The notes beneath the pieces were generated by a model, which saw only the letters and a list, made by a program, of their open reading frames with translations, was not told the origin of the DNA and did no database searches. Positions 1-8,856 of a DNA stretch of 64,000 bases are shown here, in pieces. The stretch lies in assembly GCA_035906055.1 (NCBI GenBank), contig JAMIFV010000013.1:1-64000 (forward strand). The letters are read 5' to 3'. The position numbers and the translations under genes are program-made. The stretch's first letter is position 1. Every line of letters begins with the position of its first letter. The DNA is from JAMIFV01 sp035906055. Lineage in GTDB: Bacteria; Pseudomonadota; Alphaproteobacteria; Rickettsiales; JABCZZ01.

Positions 1-121
1 TCGGTGTCCCGATGCTCGCCAGCGATGCAGGCAATACGTGCATTTGTACGATTGAAGGCCGCGTTTCAGACCATTCTTTTTAGTCGAACTCCGGTGGCAC
101 TTAGGACAGTTTTTGATTCAT
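1..121 (-). pseudogene. transposase N-terminus, partial, apparently frameshifted at its start
   Basis: Read on the minus strand, this stretch encodes a zinc-ribbon with the pattern CPKC...KKNG...YKCTYC, which is the typical N-terminus of several DDE transposases (InsA/IS1-like and related). It runs off the left edge of the window. The reading frame has no start codon: an ATG at 121-119 is followed by one extra base (118) before the codons that lead into the CPKC motif, so deleting one base would give a normal start. I read this as a decayed insertion sequence. The exact IS family cannot be told from about 38 residues. Confidence 0.5.
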
Positions 122-175
122 TTCGTTTCAAACCATAGGTTAAAAGCATGATTCTAATACAATATATATCAAAAA

Positions 176-207
176 CAGCCCCCCATTTCTTTAATTATGC
201 CTTAATA
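176..207. repeat. dispersed repeat containing GGCATAATTAAAGAAATGGG (minus orientation)
   Basis: The reverse complement of this stretch matches 13729-13757 almost base for base, and its core is found again at 50814-50842. It lies between the transposase remnant and the end of the next gene, so it may be an insertion-sequence end or a miniature element. The run of Gs differs in length between copies. Confidence 0.6.
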
Positions 208-219
208 TTTAACGGATGA

Positions 220-615
220 TTACTTCTTTTCTTCTGCGGCCGCAGCGGCGGGAGCGGCTTCAGTGCCGTGTTTCTTGCCGTCCTTGCGGCGCTCTTTCAT
301 TTCCAGCTTATGCTTTTCGCGCTCTTCCGGCGTCATGGATTGCCATTTCTGGCGTCGTTCAGCGCGCTTCTTCTGTTTTGCTTCCCATTCCTGCGGGGTC
401 ATCTTATCCAGCTTTTCGAGCTTTTTCCTTGCGGCGGCGCGTGCTTCTTCCAGCGTCTTGGGTTTATGGCGCCAGCCGTGTTGGCCTTCCACATCACCGG
501 CTTTTTCTGCGATTGCAGGTGCGGCGTCTGCTGCTGCCGGTTTTTTATCCTCTGCCGAAGCGCCGGATGCGATGAGCGCGAGTGCGGCGGTTGCGATCAG
601 CCATTTTTTTGTCAT
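220..615 (-). CDS. small exported Lys/Glu/Ala-rich protein of unknown function
   Basis: This encodes about 131 residues. The N-terminus is a clear signal peptide: a KK pair, a hydrophobic Ala/Leu/Ile stretch, and an ASA cleavage site near residue 22. The mature part is highly charged, with the repeated phrases MTPQEWEAKQ and MTPEEREKHK, and ends in an Ala-rich tail; it looks like an extended helix. I chose the ATG at 615 over the upstream ATG at 621, because an AGGAGG lies 8 nt before 615 and only 2 nt before 621. A periplasmic, possibly metal-binding or chaperone-like role is conceivable but unproven. It is transcribed divergently from cutA, 53 nt away. Confidence 0.75.
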   Translation of the reverse strand: MTKKWLIATAALALIASGASAEDKKPAAADAAPAIAEKAGDVEGQHGWRHKPKTLEEARAAARKKLEKLDKMTPQEWEAKQKKRAERRQKWQSMTPEEREKHKLEMKERRKDGKKHGTEAAPAAAAAEEKK

Positions 616-668
616 TGTCATACCCTCCTGTTGGTTTATCATTTACGTGCCTGACGAAAGGAGATGCC

Positions 669-989
669 ATGACACCCGTGTCACTATACATAACCGCCCC
701 CACGAGGGAAGAAGCAATTTCCCTCGCGCGCGAGCTGCTCTTGGAGAAGCTCATCGCGTGCGCAAACATCATTGATAACGTCACCTCGCTCTACCGCTGG
801 CAGGGCGAGATAGAGCATGCGAAGGAATCCATACTCATCTGCAAGTCGTCCGCTGAGCATGTGCAGGCGGTCACGGAAAAGGTGAGGCAGTTGCACTCGT
901 ATGAATGCCCCTGCGTGGTAGCGCTGCCCATTGAAGGTGGAAATGCGGAGTTTTTCAACTGGTTGGGTAACCAGCTCAAGAGTGCCTGA
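669..989 (+). CDS. cutA: CutA1-type divalent cation tolerance protein
   Basis: This 106-residue protein matches the CutA1 family along its whole length, including the conserved ACANII, LYRWQGEI, ES.L..K and YECPCVVALPI blocks. CutA1 forms small trimers with a ferredoxin-like fold related to PII proteins. It was linked to copper tolerance in E. coli, but its biochemical role is still unsettled. The start at 669 is preceded by AGGAG 5 nt upstream. The frame is open farther upstream, but that part overlaps the divergent gene and does not resemble the family. It ends about 95 nt before tRNA-Gln. Confidence 0.9.
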   Translation: MTPVSLYITAPTREEAISLARELLLEKLIACANIIDNVTSLYRWQGEIEHAKESILICKSSAEHVQAVTEKVRQLHSYECPCVVALPIEGGNAEFFNWLGNQLKSA

Positions 990-1084
990 ACGGCGAAATC
1001 CCTTATTTTACCGCTTGCCACAAGGCCAAGAGCGCTACTATAAAGCCCCATGCCCGCCTGCCTTGAGCGCGCGGGATGCACGGT

Positions 1085-1159
1085 TGGGGTGTAGCCAAGC
1101 GGTAAGGCAACGGATTTTGATTCCGTCATTCCCAGGTTCGATCCCTGGCACCCCAGCCA
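1085..1159 (+). tRNA. tRNA-Gln (anticodon UUG), CCA encoded
   Basis: The cloverleaf is complete. The acceptor stem TGGGGTG (1085-1091) pairs with CACCCCA (1149-1155), the discriminator base is G, and CCA follows at 1157-1159. The anticodon loop TTTTGAT carries TTG. The T arm has GGTTCGATCC. The U1-A72 opening pair is typical for tRNA-Gln. Its 3' half is the likely attachment site of the adjacent genomic island. Confidence 0.95.
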
Positions 1160-1273
1160 ACCTCTCGTCCAGCCACGGACAATCAAGTCCGGAAAAACAT
1201 AGAAAATAAGCCATATTTTAGAGACTACCAGTCCATATCGATGCGATGTGAATTGTTGACATCCACCCAAAAA

Positions 1274-1324
1274 TGTGGGTTAAAGTGTGGGTGAAGCAAT
1301 AATCATAAACTATTTTAACCCACA
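1274..1324. other. integrase arm-type binding sites, left end
   Basis: Three related decamers lie between the tRNA and the integrase: TGTGGGTTAA (1274-1283), TGTGGGTGAA (1286-1295) and the inverted copy TTAACCCACA (1315-1324), which stops 2 nt before the integrase start. Clusters like this usually bind the N-terminal domain of the integrase. Sites next to the int start may also allow self-repression. Confidence 0.55.
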
Positions 1325-1326
1325 GC

Positions 1327-2550
1327 ATGGGCAAGCTTACAGATATAGCCGTTAAGGGCACAAAAGCTGGCAAGAACCTCAAAAAGCTTAGCGATGGTGG
1401 TGGGCTTGCTTTGCTTGTACATCCCAATGGCAGCAAATATTGGACATACAGATACCGCTATTTGGGTAAGGAAAAATCGCTCTCGCTGGGAGTGTACCCA
1501 GAAACCACCCTTGCAGAAGCCCGTAACAAACATGGAGAAGCGCGTAAGATTGTAGCGGATGGGCAAGACCCTTCGGAAACCCGCAAGGCTGTAAAACGTC
1601 AAGCCATAATCTCTGCTGATAACAGTTTTGAAGTCATTGCACGGGAGTGGATTGCAGCCAAAAGTGCGGCATGGACACCGCGATATACAGAGTTTTTGAA
1701 TAAGCGCCTTGAAATTGATCTTTTTCCGAGTCTTGGCTCCCGCCCTATCAAAGACATAACCGCGCCGGAATTATTGTCTGTTGTTCGCGTTATTGAAAAA
1801 CGCGGTGCATTGGAACTTGCAAACCGCGCCTTACAGTATTGCAGCCAGATTTTCATGTTCGGCATTGCAACGGGTCGCGCTGACCGTAACCCTGCCAGCG
1901 ACCTTAAAGGGGCACTTAAAACGCATGTTAAAAAGAACTATGCCCATCTGAAAGAAATTGAACTTCCTGAATTTATCAAGAAGCTGGAAACCTACGATGG
2001 CAATCTACAAACCAAACTGGCCGTGAAGCTACTAATGCTTACCTTTGTACGCACAACGGAACTCCGCGCTGCTACATGGGATGAAATAGATTTTGATAAG
2101 GCAGAATGGCGTATCGCTGCTGAACGCATGAAAATGCGCTGGGGGCACATCGTGCCACTTTCTAAGCAGGGACTTGCCATACTTAAAGAACTGAAATTAT
2201 TGAACGGGCAATGGAAATATGTTTTCCCAAACCCTCACAAGCCCATCAAACACATGAGCGAAAACGCTGTGCTGTATGCCATTTATCGCATGGGCTACCA
2301 TAACCGCACGACCGGGCACGGCTTCCGGCATACCGCATCTACAATTCTAAACGAAAACGGCTTTAACAAAGACCATATCGAGCGCCAGTTGGCACATGTG
2401 GAAGAAAACAAAATCCGTGGCACCTATAATCAAGCGGAGTACCTGCCGCAGCGCCGAAAGATGATGCAGTGGTGGGCGGATTATTTGGATAATGCTGGAC
2501 GAAATAGCACGAGGGCAGGTATTTCTATGTCCCATGAGAAAGCTGTATAA
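1327..2550 (+). CDS. P4-type tyrosine integrase
   Basis: This 407-residue protein is a phage P4/CP4-type site-specific recombinase that moves islands into tRNA genes. Residues 1-90 form the DUF4102 arm-binding domain (GTKAGKNLKKLSDGGGL, then LGVYP.TTLAEAR). Residues 100-200 form the SAM-like core-binding domain. The catalytic set is complete: R247 in TELRAATW, H331 and R334 in HGFRHTAS, H357 in LAHVEEN, and the nucleophile Y367. The length is normal for the family, so it should be active. It points away from tRNA-Gln, the usual arrangement. Arm-type repeats lie in its promoter region. Confidence 0.93.
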   Translation: MGKLTDIAVKGTKAGKNLKKLSDGGGLALLVHPNGSKYWTYRYRYLGKEKSLSLGVYPETTLAEARNKHGEARKIVADGQDPSETRKAVKRQAIISADNSFEVIAREWIAAKSAAWTPRYTEFLNKRLEIDLFPSLGSRPIKDITAPELLSVVRVIEKRGALELANRALQYCSQIFMFGIATGRADRNPASDLKGALKTHVKKNYAHLKEIELPEFIKKLETYDGNLQTKLAVKLLMLTFVRTTELRAATWDEIDFDKAEWRIAAERMKMRWGHIVPLSKQGLAILKELKLLNGQWKYVFPNPHKPIKHMSENAVLYAIYRMGYHNRTTGHGFRHTASTILNENGFNKDHIERQLAHVEENKIRGTYNQAEYLPQRRKMMQWWADYLDNAGRNSTRAGISMSHEKAV

Positions 2551-3409
2551 ACTTAAAAACTGGTATTCATTGGAAGATGCTGCCAAGCGTCTGACGGTGA
2601 CGCTGGAAGAAGATTTTTCCGTCAATGAACTTTTGCGAATGGTAATTGAAGGCCATGTACCGCTTTCATGGTATATGCGCCATATTCCAGCAAGGGAAAT
2701 GGCACCATATACGAAAATCTGGAATTGGGATAAAGCAAGTCAGGTTCTTAAAAAGATTAGCGGCATTATAGAAGAACATGAACCTGACAAATTTCAGGTT
2801 TCCCCCTCCTTAGCGGCACAGTCGAAAGAAGTCGATTATCTGAATGGCATATATAGGCTTGACCTTGAAATGTCCGGGGCAATCAAGGACTGGATATTAT
2901 CGCTTGTTACCAATACAGGCGGAAAATTAATAGGCTTGGATGGATACTTCGTAAGAGATAGTGAGGGTAGCCTATGGCAAGTATTAGAGCAGTTTTCAAG
3001 AAAAGAGCAAAATGTGGAACGAGAAGCGTGTAACCTTCCTCCGCTTCCCATTGATTTAAGTAAATCCCCATTTCATCAGGACAATTATTATCCAAGTGAT
3101 GGCTGTCCCGATGTAGAAGATTTGGGTATTACCAGGCATGATTTAGAAGCATTTGAAGCATCACTAATTGATGCTCCATCACAAAAAGAGCGTCTGCTCA
3201 AAACAAATGAACGCAACACATTATACAAGCTGATTATTGGAATGGCGGTGGAAAACTATCGTTATAATCCCAACCTACTAAAAAGCAGTGCGGTAACGAA
3301 TATTGCCAGTGCCTTGCAAAGAGCGAATGTCCCGCTAAGTGATGACACCATCAGAAATAAATTAAGAGAAGCGGCAGAATTATTGCCTGAACCAGTAGGG
3401 AGACCCTAA
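2534..3409 (+). CDS. island protein of unknown function
   Basis: The product is about 291 residues from the ATG at 2534; an alternative start at 2492 would overlap the integrase by 59 nt, and neither has a strong ribosome site. I do not recognise a characterised family. The C-terminal 60 residues (KLIIGMAVENYRYNP... then SDDTIRNKLREA) resemble a short helical, winged-helix-like tail seen in proteins of proteobacterial mobile elements. The N-terminus has a YSLEDAAKRL stretch like those in MerR/excisionase-type DNA binders. It has no signal peptide or membrane segment. Coming right after int, it may be a regulator or accessory factor of the island. Confidence 0.6.
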   Translation: MRKLYKLKNWYSLEDAAKRLTVTLEEDFSVNELLRMVIEGHVPLSWYMRHIPAREMAPYTKIWNWDKASQVLKKISGIIEEHEPDKFQVSPSLAAQSKEVDYLNGIYRLDLEMSGAIKDWILSLVTNTGGKLIGLDGYFVRDSEGSLWQVLEQFSRKEQNVEREACNLPPLPIDLSKSPFHQDNYYPSDGCPDVEDLGITRHDLEAFEASLIDAPSQKERLLKTNERNTLYKLIIGMAVENYRYNPNLLKSSAVTNIASALQRANVPLSDDTIRNKLREAAELLPEPVGRP

Positions 3410-3505
3410 ACCCAAAACCGAATTCGGAATAACATTCCCGAATTCGGCCACAACACATTTGTCCTGCATAGGATGGCTTCGTAACCTTTGATACGGAGTT
3501 ATACT

Positions 3506-3715
3506 ATGACACACACTACCTCGCTTCCTGAAACTGGTTTTATGCGGCTTCCTGCCGTGCTTGCCGTTATTCCCGTCAGTAAATCAACATGGTGGGCAGG
3601 GGTCAGGTCTGGCCGTTATCCCAAAGCCGTGAAGTTGGGGGTAAAAATTACCGCGTGGCGCGTAGAGGACATACGCGCTTTAATTGCGCAGCATTCTGAT
3701 TCCGCTGGCCTGTAA
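3506..3715 (+). CDS. AlpA-family transcriptional regulator / excisionase
   Basis: This 69-residue protein has the full AlpA pattern: a GFMRLPAVLAVIPVSKSTWW helix-turn-helix, then SGRYPKAVKLG and TAWRVEDIRALI. AlpA proteins are MerR-like DNA binders that activate or steer excision of cryptic prophages and P4-like islands. The ATG at 3506 follows CGGAG by 7 nt; the open frame starts farther upstream but without a ribosome site. It is the first gene of a three-gene module with the HTH/zinc protein and a second recombinase. Confidence 0.85.
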   Translation: MTHTTSLPETGFMRLPAVLAVIPVSKSTWWAGVRSGRYPKAVKLGVKITAWRVEDIRALIAQHSDSAGL

Positions 3716-3730
3716 CACAGGCGATGTACC

Positions 3731-4243
3731 GTGAAGAAAACGCGCAAGCGCACCCACAACACGCGACTGATAAAGGATAATTACAGCTATTACATCGAGC
3801 AGATAGCTGACTTGTTCGGTATTGACGTTGCCACGGTGCGCCGCTGGATACGCGAGGATGGGCTTGATCGCGTTCCTAATACACGTCCACATATAGTCCA
3901 TAGCAGCAAACTGAAAGCGTTTATTGAAAGGCAACAGGCGAAACGTAAAAAGCCCTGTGCCGATAACGAGGTTTTTTGTCTCCCCTGCCAATCTCCGCGC
4001 ATACCTCTGGCAGGTAGCGGCGTGGTTGTTTCTCTCCCGAATGGCTGCATCAGCTTCAAGGCAAAATGCAGTAACTGCGGAGGCAAGGTTAATAGAAGCA
4101 TTCAGGCAGCGCACTGGAACAAAAACCATCCACTTGCAGCGTTTTTAAGTGATGCCACGAGGGAACATAAGGGAGTGCAGCCAACGCACCGTGAATGTTC
4201 ACTTCACATACAGGAGCAATTATGTCTGAATTTAACCCCCTAA
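3731..4243 (+). CDS. helix-turn-helix and zinc-ribbon protein of a recombinase module
   Basis: The product has 170 residues and starts at GTG 3731, 15 nt after the AlpA gene. The N-terminus (KKTRKRTHNTRLI, then IEQIADLFGIDVATVRRWIREDG) is a helix-turn-helix. It is followed by a basic linker and two Cys pairs, CLPC and CSNC, about 29 residues apart, that can hold one zinc. Proteins of this layout often precede a tyrosine recombinase in alphaproteobacterial mobile elements, as here, where the recombinase start lies inside the end of this gene (22-nt overlap). It probably recognises the recombination site or controls the recombinase. Confidence 0.7.
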   Translation: MKKTRKRTHNTRLIKDNYSYYIEQIADLFGIDVATVRRWIREDGLDRVPNTRPHIVHSSKLKAFIERQQAKRKKPCADNEVFCLPCQSPRIPLAGSGVVVSLPNGCISFKAKCSNCGGKVNRSIQAAHWNKNHPLAAFLSDATREHKGVQPTHRECSLHIQEQLCLNLTP

Positions 4244-5310
4244 ATGAACGTCTGAAAAAACAGTATGAAGATGCTTTACTGCACGATGCTTACCGTGAAC
4301 AACGCACGGCAGATGCAGTATGGAAAGCCATAAATCTGTTTGAACAATTTACAGGCAAAAGCGACTTTACCACTTTCAGCATGGAACAGGCTAAAGCGTT
4401 TAAGCGTTGGCTGGTGAAACAGGAAAATGGCAAGGGAGAATTACTTAGTCTCTCCACTGTACGCTCCACGCTTAAAATCCTGCGGGATTTTTTTAGCTGG
4501 CTGGCTCTACACCCCCAATATATCCGCAAGGTGGATGGACGGGCGGCGGGCTATCTAAGGCTTTCCAATAATGCTGACCGGGCGGGACGTTCATCTAAAA
4601 GCCTGCCCGTGCCTACCGTGGAGGAAGTGCATAAAGTGCTGCTGGCCATGCCGCATGGTACAGAAATACAGAGGCGGGATAGGGCGATAATTGCGTTCAT
4701 GGCACTTACGGGGGTGCGGGACGCGGCATTAATCAGCCTGAAAATGAAAGATGTGGATGTTGCCAAAAAAGAAGTATGGCAAGACCCTAAGCATGTGAAA
4801 ACCAAGAACCGTAAAGCCATTTCCACCACCTTCCTGCCGTTTGATCCCCTGTGGCAGAAGATTGTGCTGGATTGGCTGGATTATGCCGTAAGCCAACTGG
4901 GCTTTACGCCTGATGAACCGATATTCCCCAAACAGGCGATAGTATCTAATCCTGTTACCCTGCAATTTGAGGTGACGGGTCTATCCCGTGAGCATCTCGC
5001 CAATGCAACGCCAATACGCCAGTTATTTCATGCGGCCTTCACGCTGGCGGGACTGCCCTATTATAACCCGCATTCGTTCCGCAAGATGCTGGCAATCTGG
5101 GCGCTGGAACATTGCACCCAACTGGAATTCAAGGCAATCAGCCAGAATATCGGCCATGAACATGCCGTGACCACTTATAACCACTATGGAACGCTTGATG
5201 ACCATAAACGCCGCAGCGTTATCAGTGCCATAGGGACGGGCAAAACAGAGTTAAGCAACGTACCTATCGAGGTAATCATGGCGGAAATGCAGCGGCGGTT
5301 GCAGAGATAA
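4222..5310 (+). CDS. second tyrosine recombinase
   Basis: This encodes about 362 residues from ATG 4222, with AGGAG 5 nt upstream. It is a tyrosine recombinase of a different branch from the P4-type integrase. The opening MSEFNPLNERLKKQY and the SAM-like N-terminal domain are followed by a catalytic domain with the arginine in TGVRDAAL, HSFRK (H-x-x-R), GHEH, and the likely nucleophile in the TTYNHYG segment. It lacks the DUF4102 arm domain. With the AlpA and HTH/zinc genes it forms a compact unit that may move by itself and may have inserted into the older island. Confidence 0.88.
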   Translation: MSEFNPLNERLKKQYEDALLHDAYREQRTADAVWKAINLFEQFTGKSDFTTFSMEQAKAFKRWLVKQENGKGELLSLSTVRSTLKILRDFFSWLALHPQYIRKVDGRAAGYLRLSNNADRAGRSSKSLPVPTVEEVHKVLLAMPHGTEIQRRDRAIIAFMALTGVRDAALISLKMKDVDVAKKEVWQDPKHVKTKNRKAISTTFLPFDPLWQKIVLDWLDYAVSQLGFTPDEPIFPKQAIVSNPVTLQFEVTGLSREHLANATPIRQLFHAAFTLAGLPYYNPHSFRKMLAIWALEHCTQLEFKAISQNIGHEHAVTTYNHYGTLDDHKRRSVISAIGTGKTELSNVPIEVIMAEMQRRLQR

Positions 5311-5355
5311 AAGCAAACATTATGCAAGCTTGTTGATATTAATTACCCTGTCACT

Positions 5356-5688
5356 TCAATGCTTACCTTTCGAGGGAACTGGTGGTGGCATGACAGATTC
5401 GGCAGATTGCTCTTTCTGGCAAAATCGGCAGATAAGTGCCTCTCTTTTTATAATTTCTGCACAGAATGGGCATTTCTTGCCGTCCTCTGCCAGCCTGCGG
5501 GCATTCTCTGTATCCGGTCGCGCTTTCAGAAACAGGGAATGCAGTAGCGCAATCGGAAAGAAGAAAAGTCCATACACATACCAGACAAAGATGCTGTATC
5601 CTTTGTTTTTAGCAATCCCTGCCGGAAAGAACGCAAGGATGGTGGCCGTAATCAGCATTACTGGAAGGGTGTAATCTAGCGGTGACAT
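5356..5688 (-). CDS. small membrane protein with C-terminal zinc ribbon
   Basis: The product has 110 residues. Two hydrophobic segments (about residues 7-24 and 31-53) are followed by a soluble tail with CPFC...CRFC, a zinc-ribbon of the type found at the end of many small membrane proteins. An AGGA lies 9 nt before the ATG at 5688. It sits on the opposite strand to most island genes, after a similar-sized secreted-protein gene. The function is unknown; the layout suggests an inner-membrane protein with a cytoplasmic zinc finger. Confidence 0.7.
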   Translation of the reverse strand: MSPLDYTLPVMLITATILAFFPAGIAKNKGYSIFVWYVYGLFFFPIALLHSLFLKARPDTENARRLAEDGKKCPFCAEIIKREALICRFCQKEQSAESVMPPPVPSKGKH

Positions 5689-5708
5689 ATTGGCGATTCC
5701 TGAAACCG

Positions 5709-6050
5709 TTAATCAATGCAAAATGTCTGGTAAAGGCCACCAATGCTGCGTTTCCATAATGTGCTACTTCCAGCCTCGTCTTCGGTAGGAATCATCCATA
5801 CCTCATTGTCCGAATACATAAACTTGTGCCAGCCGCTATAGCCTCCGTAACCATTCTTGCTATTGATTTCTCCGCAGACAGTCACATGGCCTTCTTTCGA
5901 TTTGTGAATGAACACATTGCGGTATTTCGTACTGGCCGGGTCTTTCAGTTCTTTTGCCATCGCCCGTTTGGCAGCCGCAATTGTTGGTGTATTCCCGGCA
6001 TGGGCAGGCAGGGAAAGAAATAAAATAAGCAGAATAGGAATATAGCGCAC
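5709..6050 (-). CDS. small secreted protein of unknown function
   Basis: The product has about 113 residues if it starts at the GTG at 6050, which directly precedes an N-terminal signal peptide (RYIPILLILFLSLPAHA) and has GGGG 5 nt upstream. An upstream ATG at 6128 would place 26 polar residues before the signal and is less likely. The mature part has the block LKDPASTKYRNVF, then VCGEINSKNGYGGYSGWHKF. Similar blocks occur in small hypothetical proteins of proteobacteria and phages. Two cysteines could form a disulfide. Confidence 0.6.
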   Translation of the reverse strand: MRYIPILLILFLSLPAHAGNTPTIAAAKRAMAKELKDPASTKYRNVFIHKSKEGHVTVCGEINSKNGYGGYSGWHKFMYSDNEVWMIPTEDEAGSSTLWKRSIGGLYQTFCID

Positions 6051-6361
6051 ACTCGCCCCACAATCGCATAAGTTGGTGATCGGGCTGTTTGTAAACCGTA
6101 ACAAGACGGTCACGGCGCTTTCGGCCAAAGACCTATTATATAACGCCGTCAGCCCGACCGCATGGGTCGAGAGACGGCATCACTTCACGGCTGATGCTAT
6201 TGCCGCTTGTTAAGAGGTTACAAAGCCCCGCAAGCGCCACTGCGCACTTGCAGACGAAAGCATAGGTAGAATCATATGGAAGTCAAACATAGTCTGATCG
6301 CATATAGAAACTTGTTTGCCATACAACTCTAACGGTAATAAGGTTATGACATTTCACAAAT
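6051..6361. other. 311-bp non-coding interval upstream of the NTPase cassette
   Basis: I see no gene here. It lies between the divergent small secreted-protein gene and the NACHT gene and must hold both promoters. Only weak, AT-rich promoter-like hexamers are visible, and no clear operator palindrome or terminator. Confidence 0.4.
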
Positions 6362-8833
6362 ATGGAGATGACATTGTCCGTAAAAGATTTAGTAACGCCA
6401 ATTTCCACGGTTGAGAAAGGCAACACATTTCGAGAACATGTAGCCAGAGTATTTAGTGCTGCTGGATGGGAAGTGGAAGCTACAGAATATAGGGCAGGTC
6501 ACATCAAAGCCGATGCATTATGCTGGAATGTTACCAATTCATTTGGCAGTACTTCCCGTCTTCTTGTGGAAGCAAAAGATTACAATGGCACTTTATCAAA
6601 AGATGAATGTCATAAATTTATAAATAATTACCTTCCACATGTAGGCCGGGGCACAGACAAATACGGAGAAGCTTGGTTAGTTTCCAAAGGCCCGATAGCG
6701 CCAGATGCACGAGAAATGGTGAATTCTAATCTTGGATTATATGCAATGGATTTTGTTACATTGCAGCGCCGTTTATTTAATGTAGATCGACTCATAGAAT
6801 TGGCCGTAAACGAATATCGCAGAGAAGACATTGATGGCTGCTTCATTCCCCCTCACCTTGTAAATGGCAATAGTTTACGCGAGCGGGTAATAAATTGGCT
6901 AGAAGAAGCTCGTGCAAAACCCCTTGCAATTATCGGAGCATATGGAACAGGAAAATCTACGTTTTCCTTACATTTAGCCGCATTCTTGGCCGAGCAGTCA
7001 AAACATGACCCCTGTAAACGTGTGCCTATCCGGATTCCGTTAGCAGAAGTATATGATGAACAATCAATGGATGGGTTATTCGGAAAATTACTTGCTAGCC
7101 AGAATCGAATTCCAAACTATCACTTTGATCTGTTTTGTGAATTAAACGAAGCTGGACGTTTTGTCTTAATCTTTGACGGTTTTGATGAAATGAAGCACGG
7201 CATGACCATACAAACATTTGAACGTAATGTTAATCGACTGCTATCTCTTGATAAAGGCAATGCAAAAATAATCATTCTTGGGCGTGACACTGCTTTGCAT
7301 GACGAGCATGAATTCCGTTCAATAATTGATGGAGTGAAGCGTACCAGCAATGGAAACAATGTGCAGGTAGAAGGAAGACGGGCTTTTGAACCCCTTTTGC
7401 TTCGCGATTTCTCCGTACAAGAAGCACATGATTTTGTTCGCAGGTTCTTTCCTGTCCAAGCGCATAAAGTTGCAGAGGGAACTCACCCACTCACAGAAGA
7501 ATGGATATCGACCAGAATTACTGAACTTACATCAGGCACCTTAGATGAACTGCTTGTTCGCCCTGTCCATGCCAGAATGTTATGTCAAGTGGCCACGCAG
7601 GATTCCGTAAATTTGAAACAACTTACGCGTTTTGATTTATATGATTTATTTGTTCACCACCTGCTGGATCGTGAAACAAGAAAAAAAGTTCGGTATGATG
7701 GCTTTGACTTGGATTGTCGCAGATATTTTAATGGGGCGATTGCTTGGTGGTTGTGGGCATTAGGGGGGGCTTCTACCACTACTCTTGCCGATATTCCTGA
7801 TAACCTGCTTAAAGAATCCACCAAAGGTATTCAGCATAGTTTTGCGGAACCCGAGTTACGGCGCGAACTTGCTGCAGGATTGTTGGTCGAGAAGAGAGAA
7901 GGTGAAGTTATTTATTTTGCGCATCGCTCTATTCAGGAATTTCTTGTAGCCGAGCATCTTATTAAAACCAAATTATTGCAAAGCACTGGCGCAGGAGCGC
8001 CAGATTTACGAAAAATCCTACCTCTCATGAACGAGGTGGTTCTGGACTTTCTGAACCAACATTTGGATAAGGATGAAACTGGCGTAGAACGTAAGGAATG
8101 GGTCGCGCTTTTAAGCCGACTGCTTGGCTCCGATATTACTGTATCTTGGTTGGAAGTATTCCGTAGGGCTGTGACCGGGCATGAAGAATTAATTGAAACT
8201 GCACCAGCCGCTTGGCAACCCGTATTAACTTTTCTGGCTGCAAACGGCGTTAGTGATTTACACATCCGTACAAACCCTGCAGCAGCCACTATCGAGCTAT
8301 TGTTAGATAAGTTGGCTCAAACAAAAGCACTATCAGTACAAGCATCTATACTGATGTTGGCCGCTCGGGTAGCCCAAACAACAGAAAAGGTGGCAACATT
8401 AGTGCCGCGTCTGATAGCACGCTGCCTTCCCGCACAAGCCATTGCGAAAGTTACGACAGAATTCAACAATAACAGAGCAAAAAATTACCGCTCCCATATT
8501 TTAAGAGACGAAAATGTGCCTTTCTGGACGTTCTTACGTTCGGTTGGTCTTGAAAGACAGAATACTGGTGAATGGTACTTTTTTATCGATTTGCGGAAGA
8601 TTGAAGACGATATGTCGGAACTGGCTGGTTATAGTTTTACACGATCAGGCACACCACCAGCACCTGTAACAGTTAGCGAAAAGGATGTACGAAACTTTTT
8701 TCCATCAGGTGAGAACGGCAATATCATCAAACAATTTGTGGCAAATGCTGAATTGCGAAAGCATGTAAGTCCACTGATTGTCCAGACAACTCCTAATAAA
8801 GAGAAAATGTCACTCAAAAATCATAAAAACTAA
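6362..8833 (+). CDS. PD-(D/E)XK nuclease–NACHT NTPase fusion, probable defence protein
   Basis: The product has 823 residues. Residues 20-140 look like an Mrr-type restriction-nuclease fold: FREHVARVF, D51 in HIKADALC, and E70-A-K72 in LLVEAKDY, giving a plausible PD-(D/E)XK active site. A NACHT-type STAND ATPase follows: Walker A GAYGTGKST (192-200), Walker B FVLIFDGFDEM (267-277) with D272, D275 and E276, and the winged-helix signature HRSIQEFLVAEHL (521-533). The C-terminal 290 residues are helical, without recognisable repeats, and are the likely sensor. In known bacterial NACHT/Avs proteins the C-terminus detects a phage product and the N-terminus kills or cuts DNA. The KAP gene starts 23 nt downstream, suggesting one operon. 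Confidence 0.85.
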   Translation: MEMTLSVKDLVTPISTVEKGNTFREHVARVFSAAGWEVEATEYRAGHIKADALCWNVTNSFGSTSRLLVEAKDYNGTLSKDECHKFINNYLPHVGRGTDKYGEAWLVSKGPIAPDAREMVNSNLGLYAMDFVTLQRRLFNVDRLIELAVNEYRREDIDGCFIPPHLVNGNSLRERVINWLEEARAKPLAIIGAYGTGKSTFSLHLAAFLAEQSKHDPCKRVPIRIPLAEVYDEQSMDGLFGKLLASQNRIPNYHFDLFCELNEAGRFVLIFDGFDEMKHGMTIQTFERNVNRLLSLDKGNAKIIILGRDTALHDEHEFRSIIDGVKRTSNGNNVQVEGRRAFEPLLLRDFSVQEAHDFVRRFFPVQAHKVAEGTHPLTEEWISTRITELTSGTLDELLVRPVHARMLCQVATQDSVNLKQLTRFDLYDLFVHHLLDRETRKKVRYDGFDLDCRRYFNGAIAWWLWALGGASTTTLADIPDNLLKESTKGIQHSFAEPELRRELAAGLLVEKREGEVIYFAHRSIQEFLVAEHLIKTKLLQSTGAGAPDLRKILPLMNEVVLDFLNQHLDKDETGVERKEWVALLSRLLGSDITVSWLEVFRRAVTGHEELIETAPAAWQPVLTFLAANGVSDLHIRTNPAAATIELLLDKLAQTKALSVQASILMLAARVAQTTEKVATLVPRLIARCLPAQAIAKVTTEFNNNRAKNYRSHILRDENVPFWTFLRSVGLERQNTGEWYFFIDLRKIEDDMSELAGYSFTRSGTPPAPVTVSEKDVRNFFPSGENGNIIKQFVANAELRKHVSPLIVQTTPNKEKMSLKNHKN

Positions 8834-8856
8834 TCGCCTATGGAGCATATAAGCAT

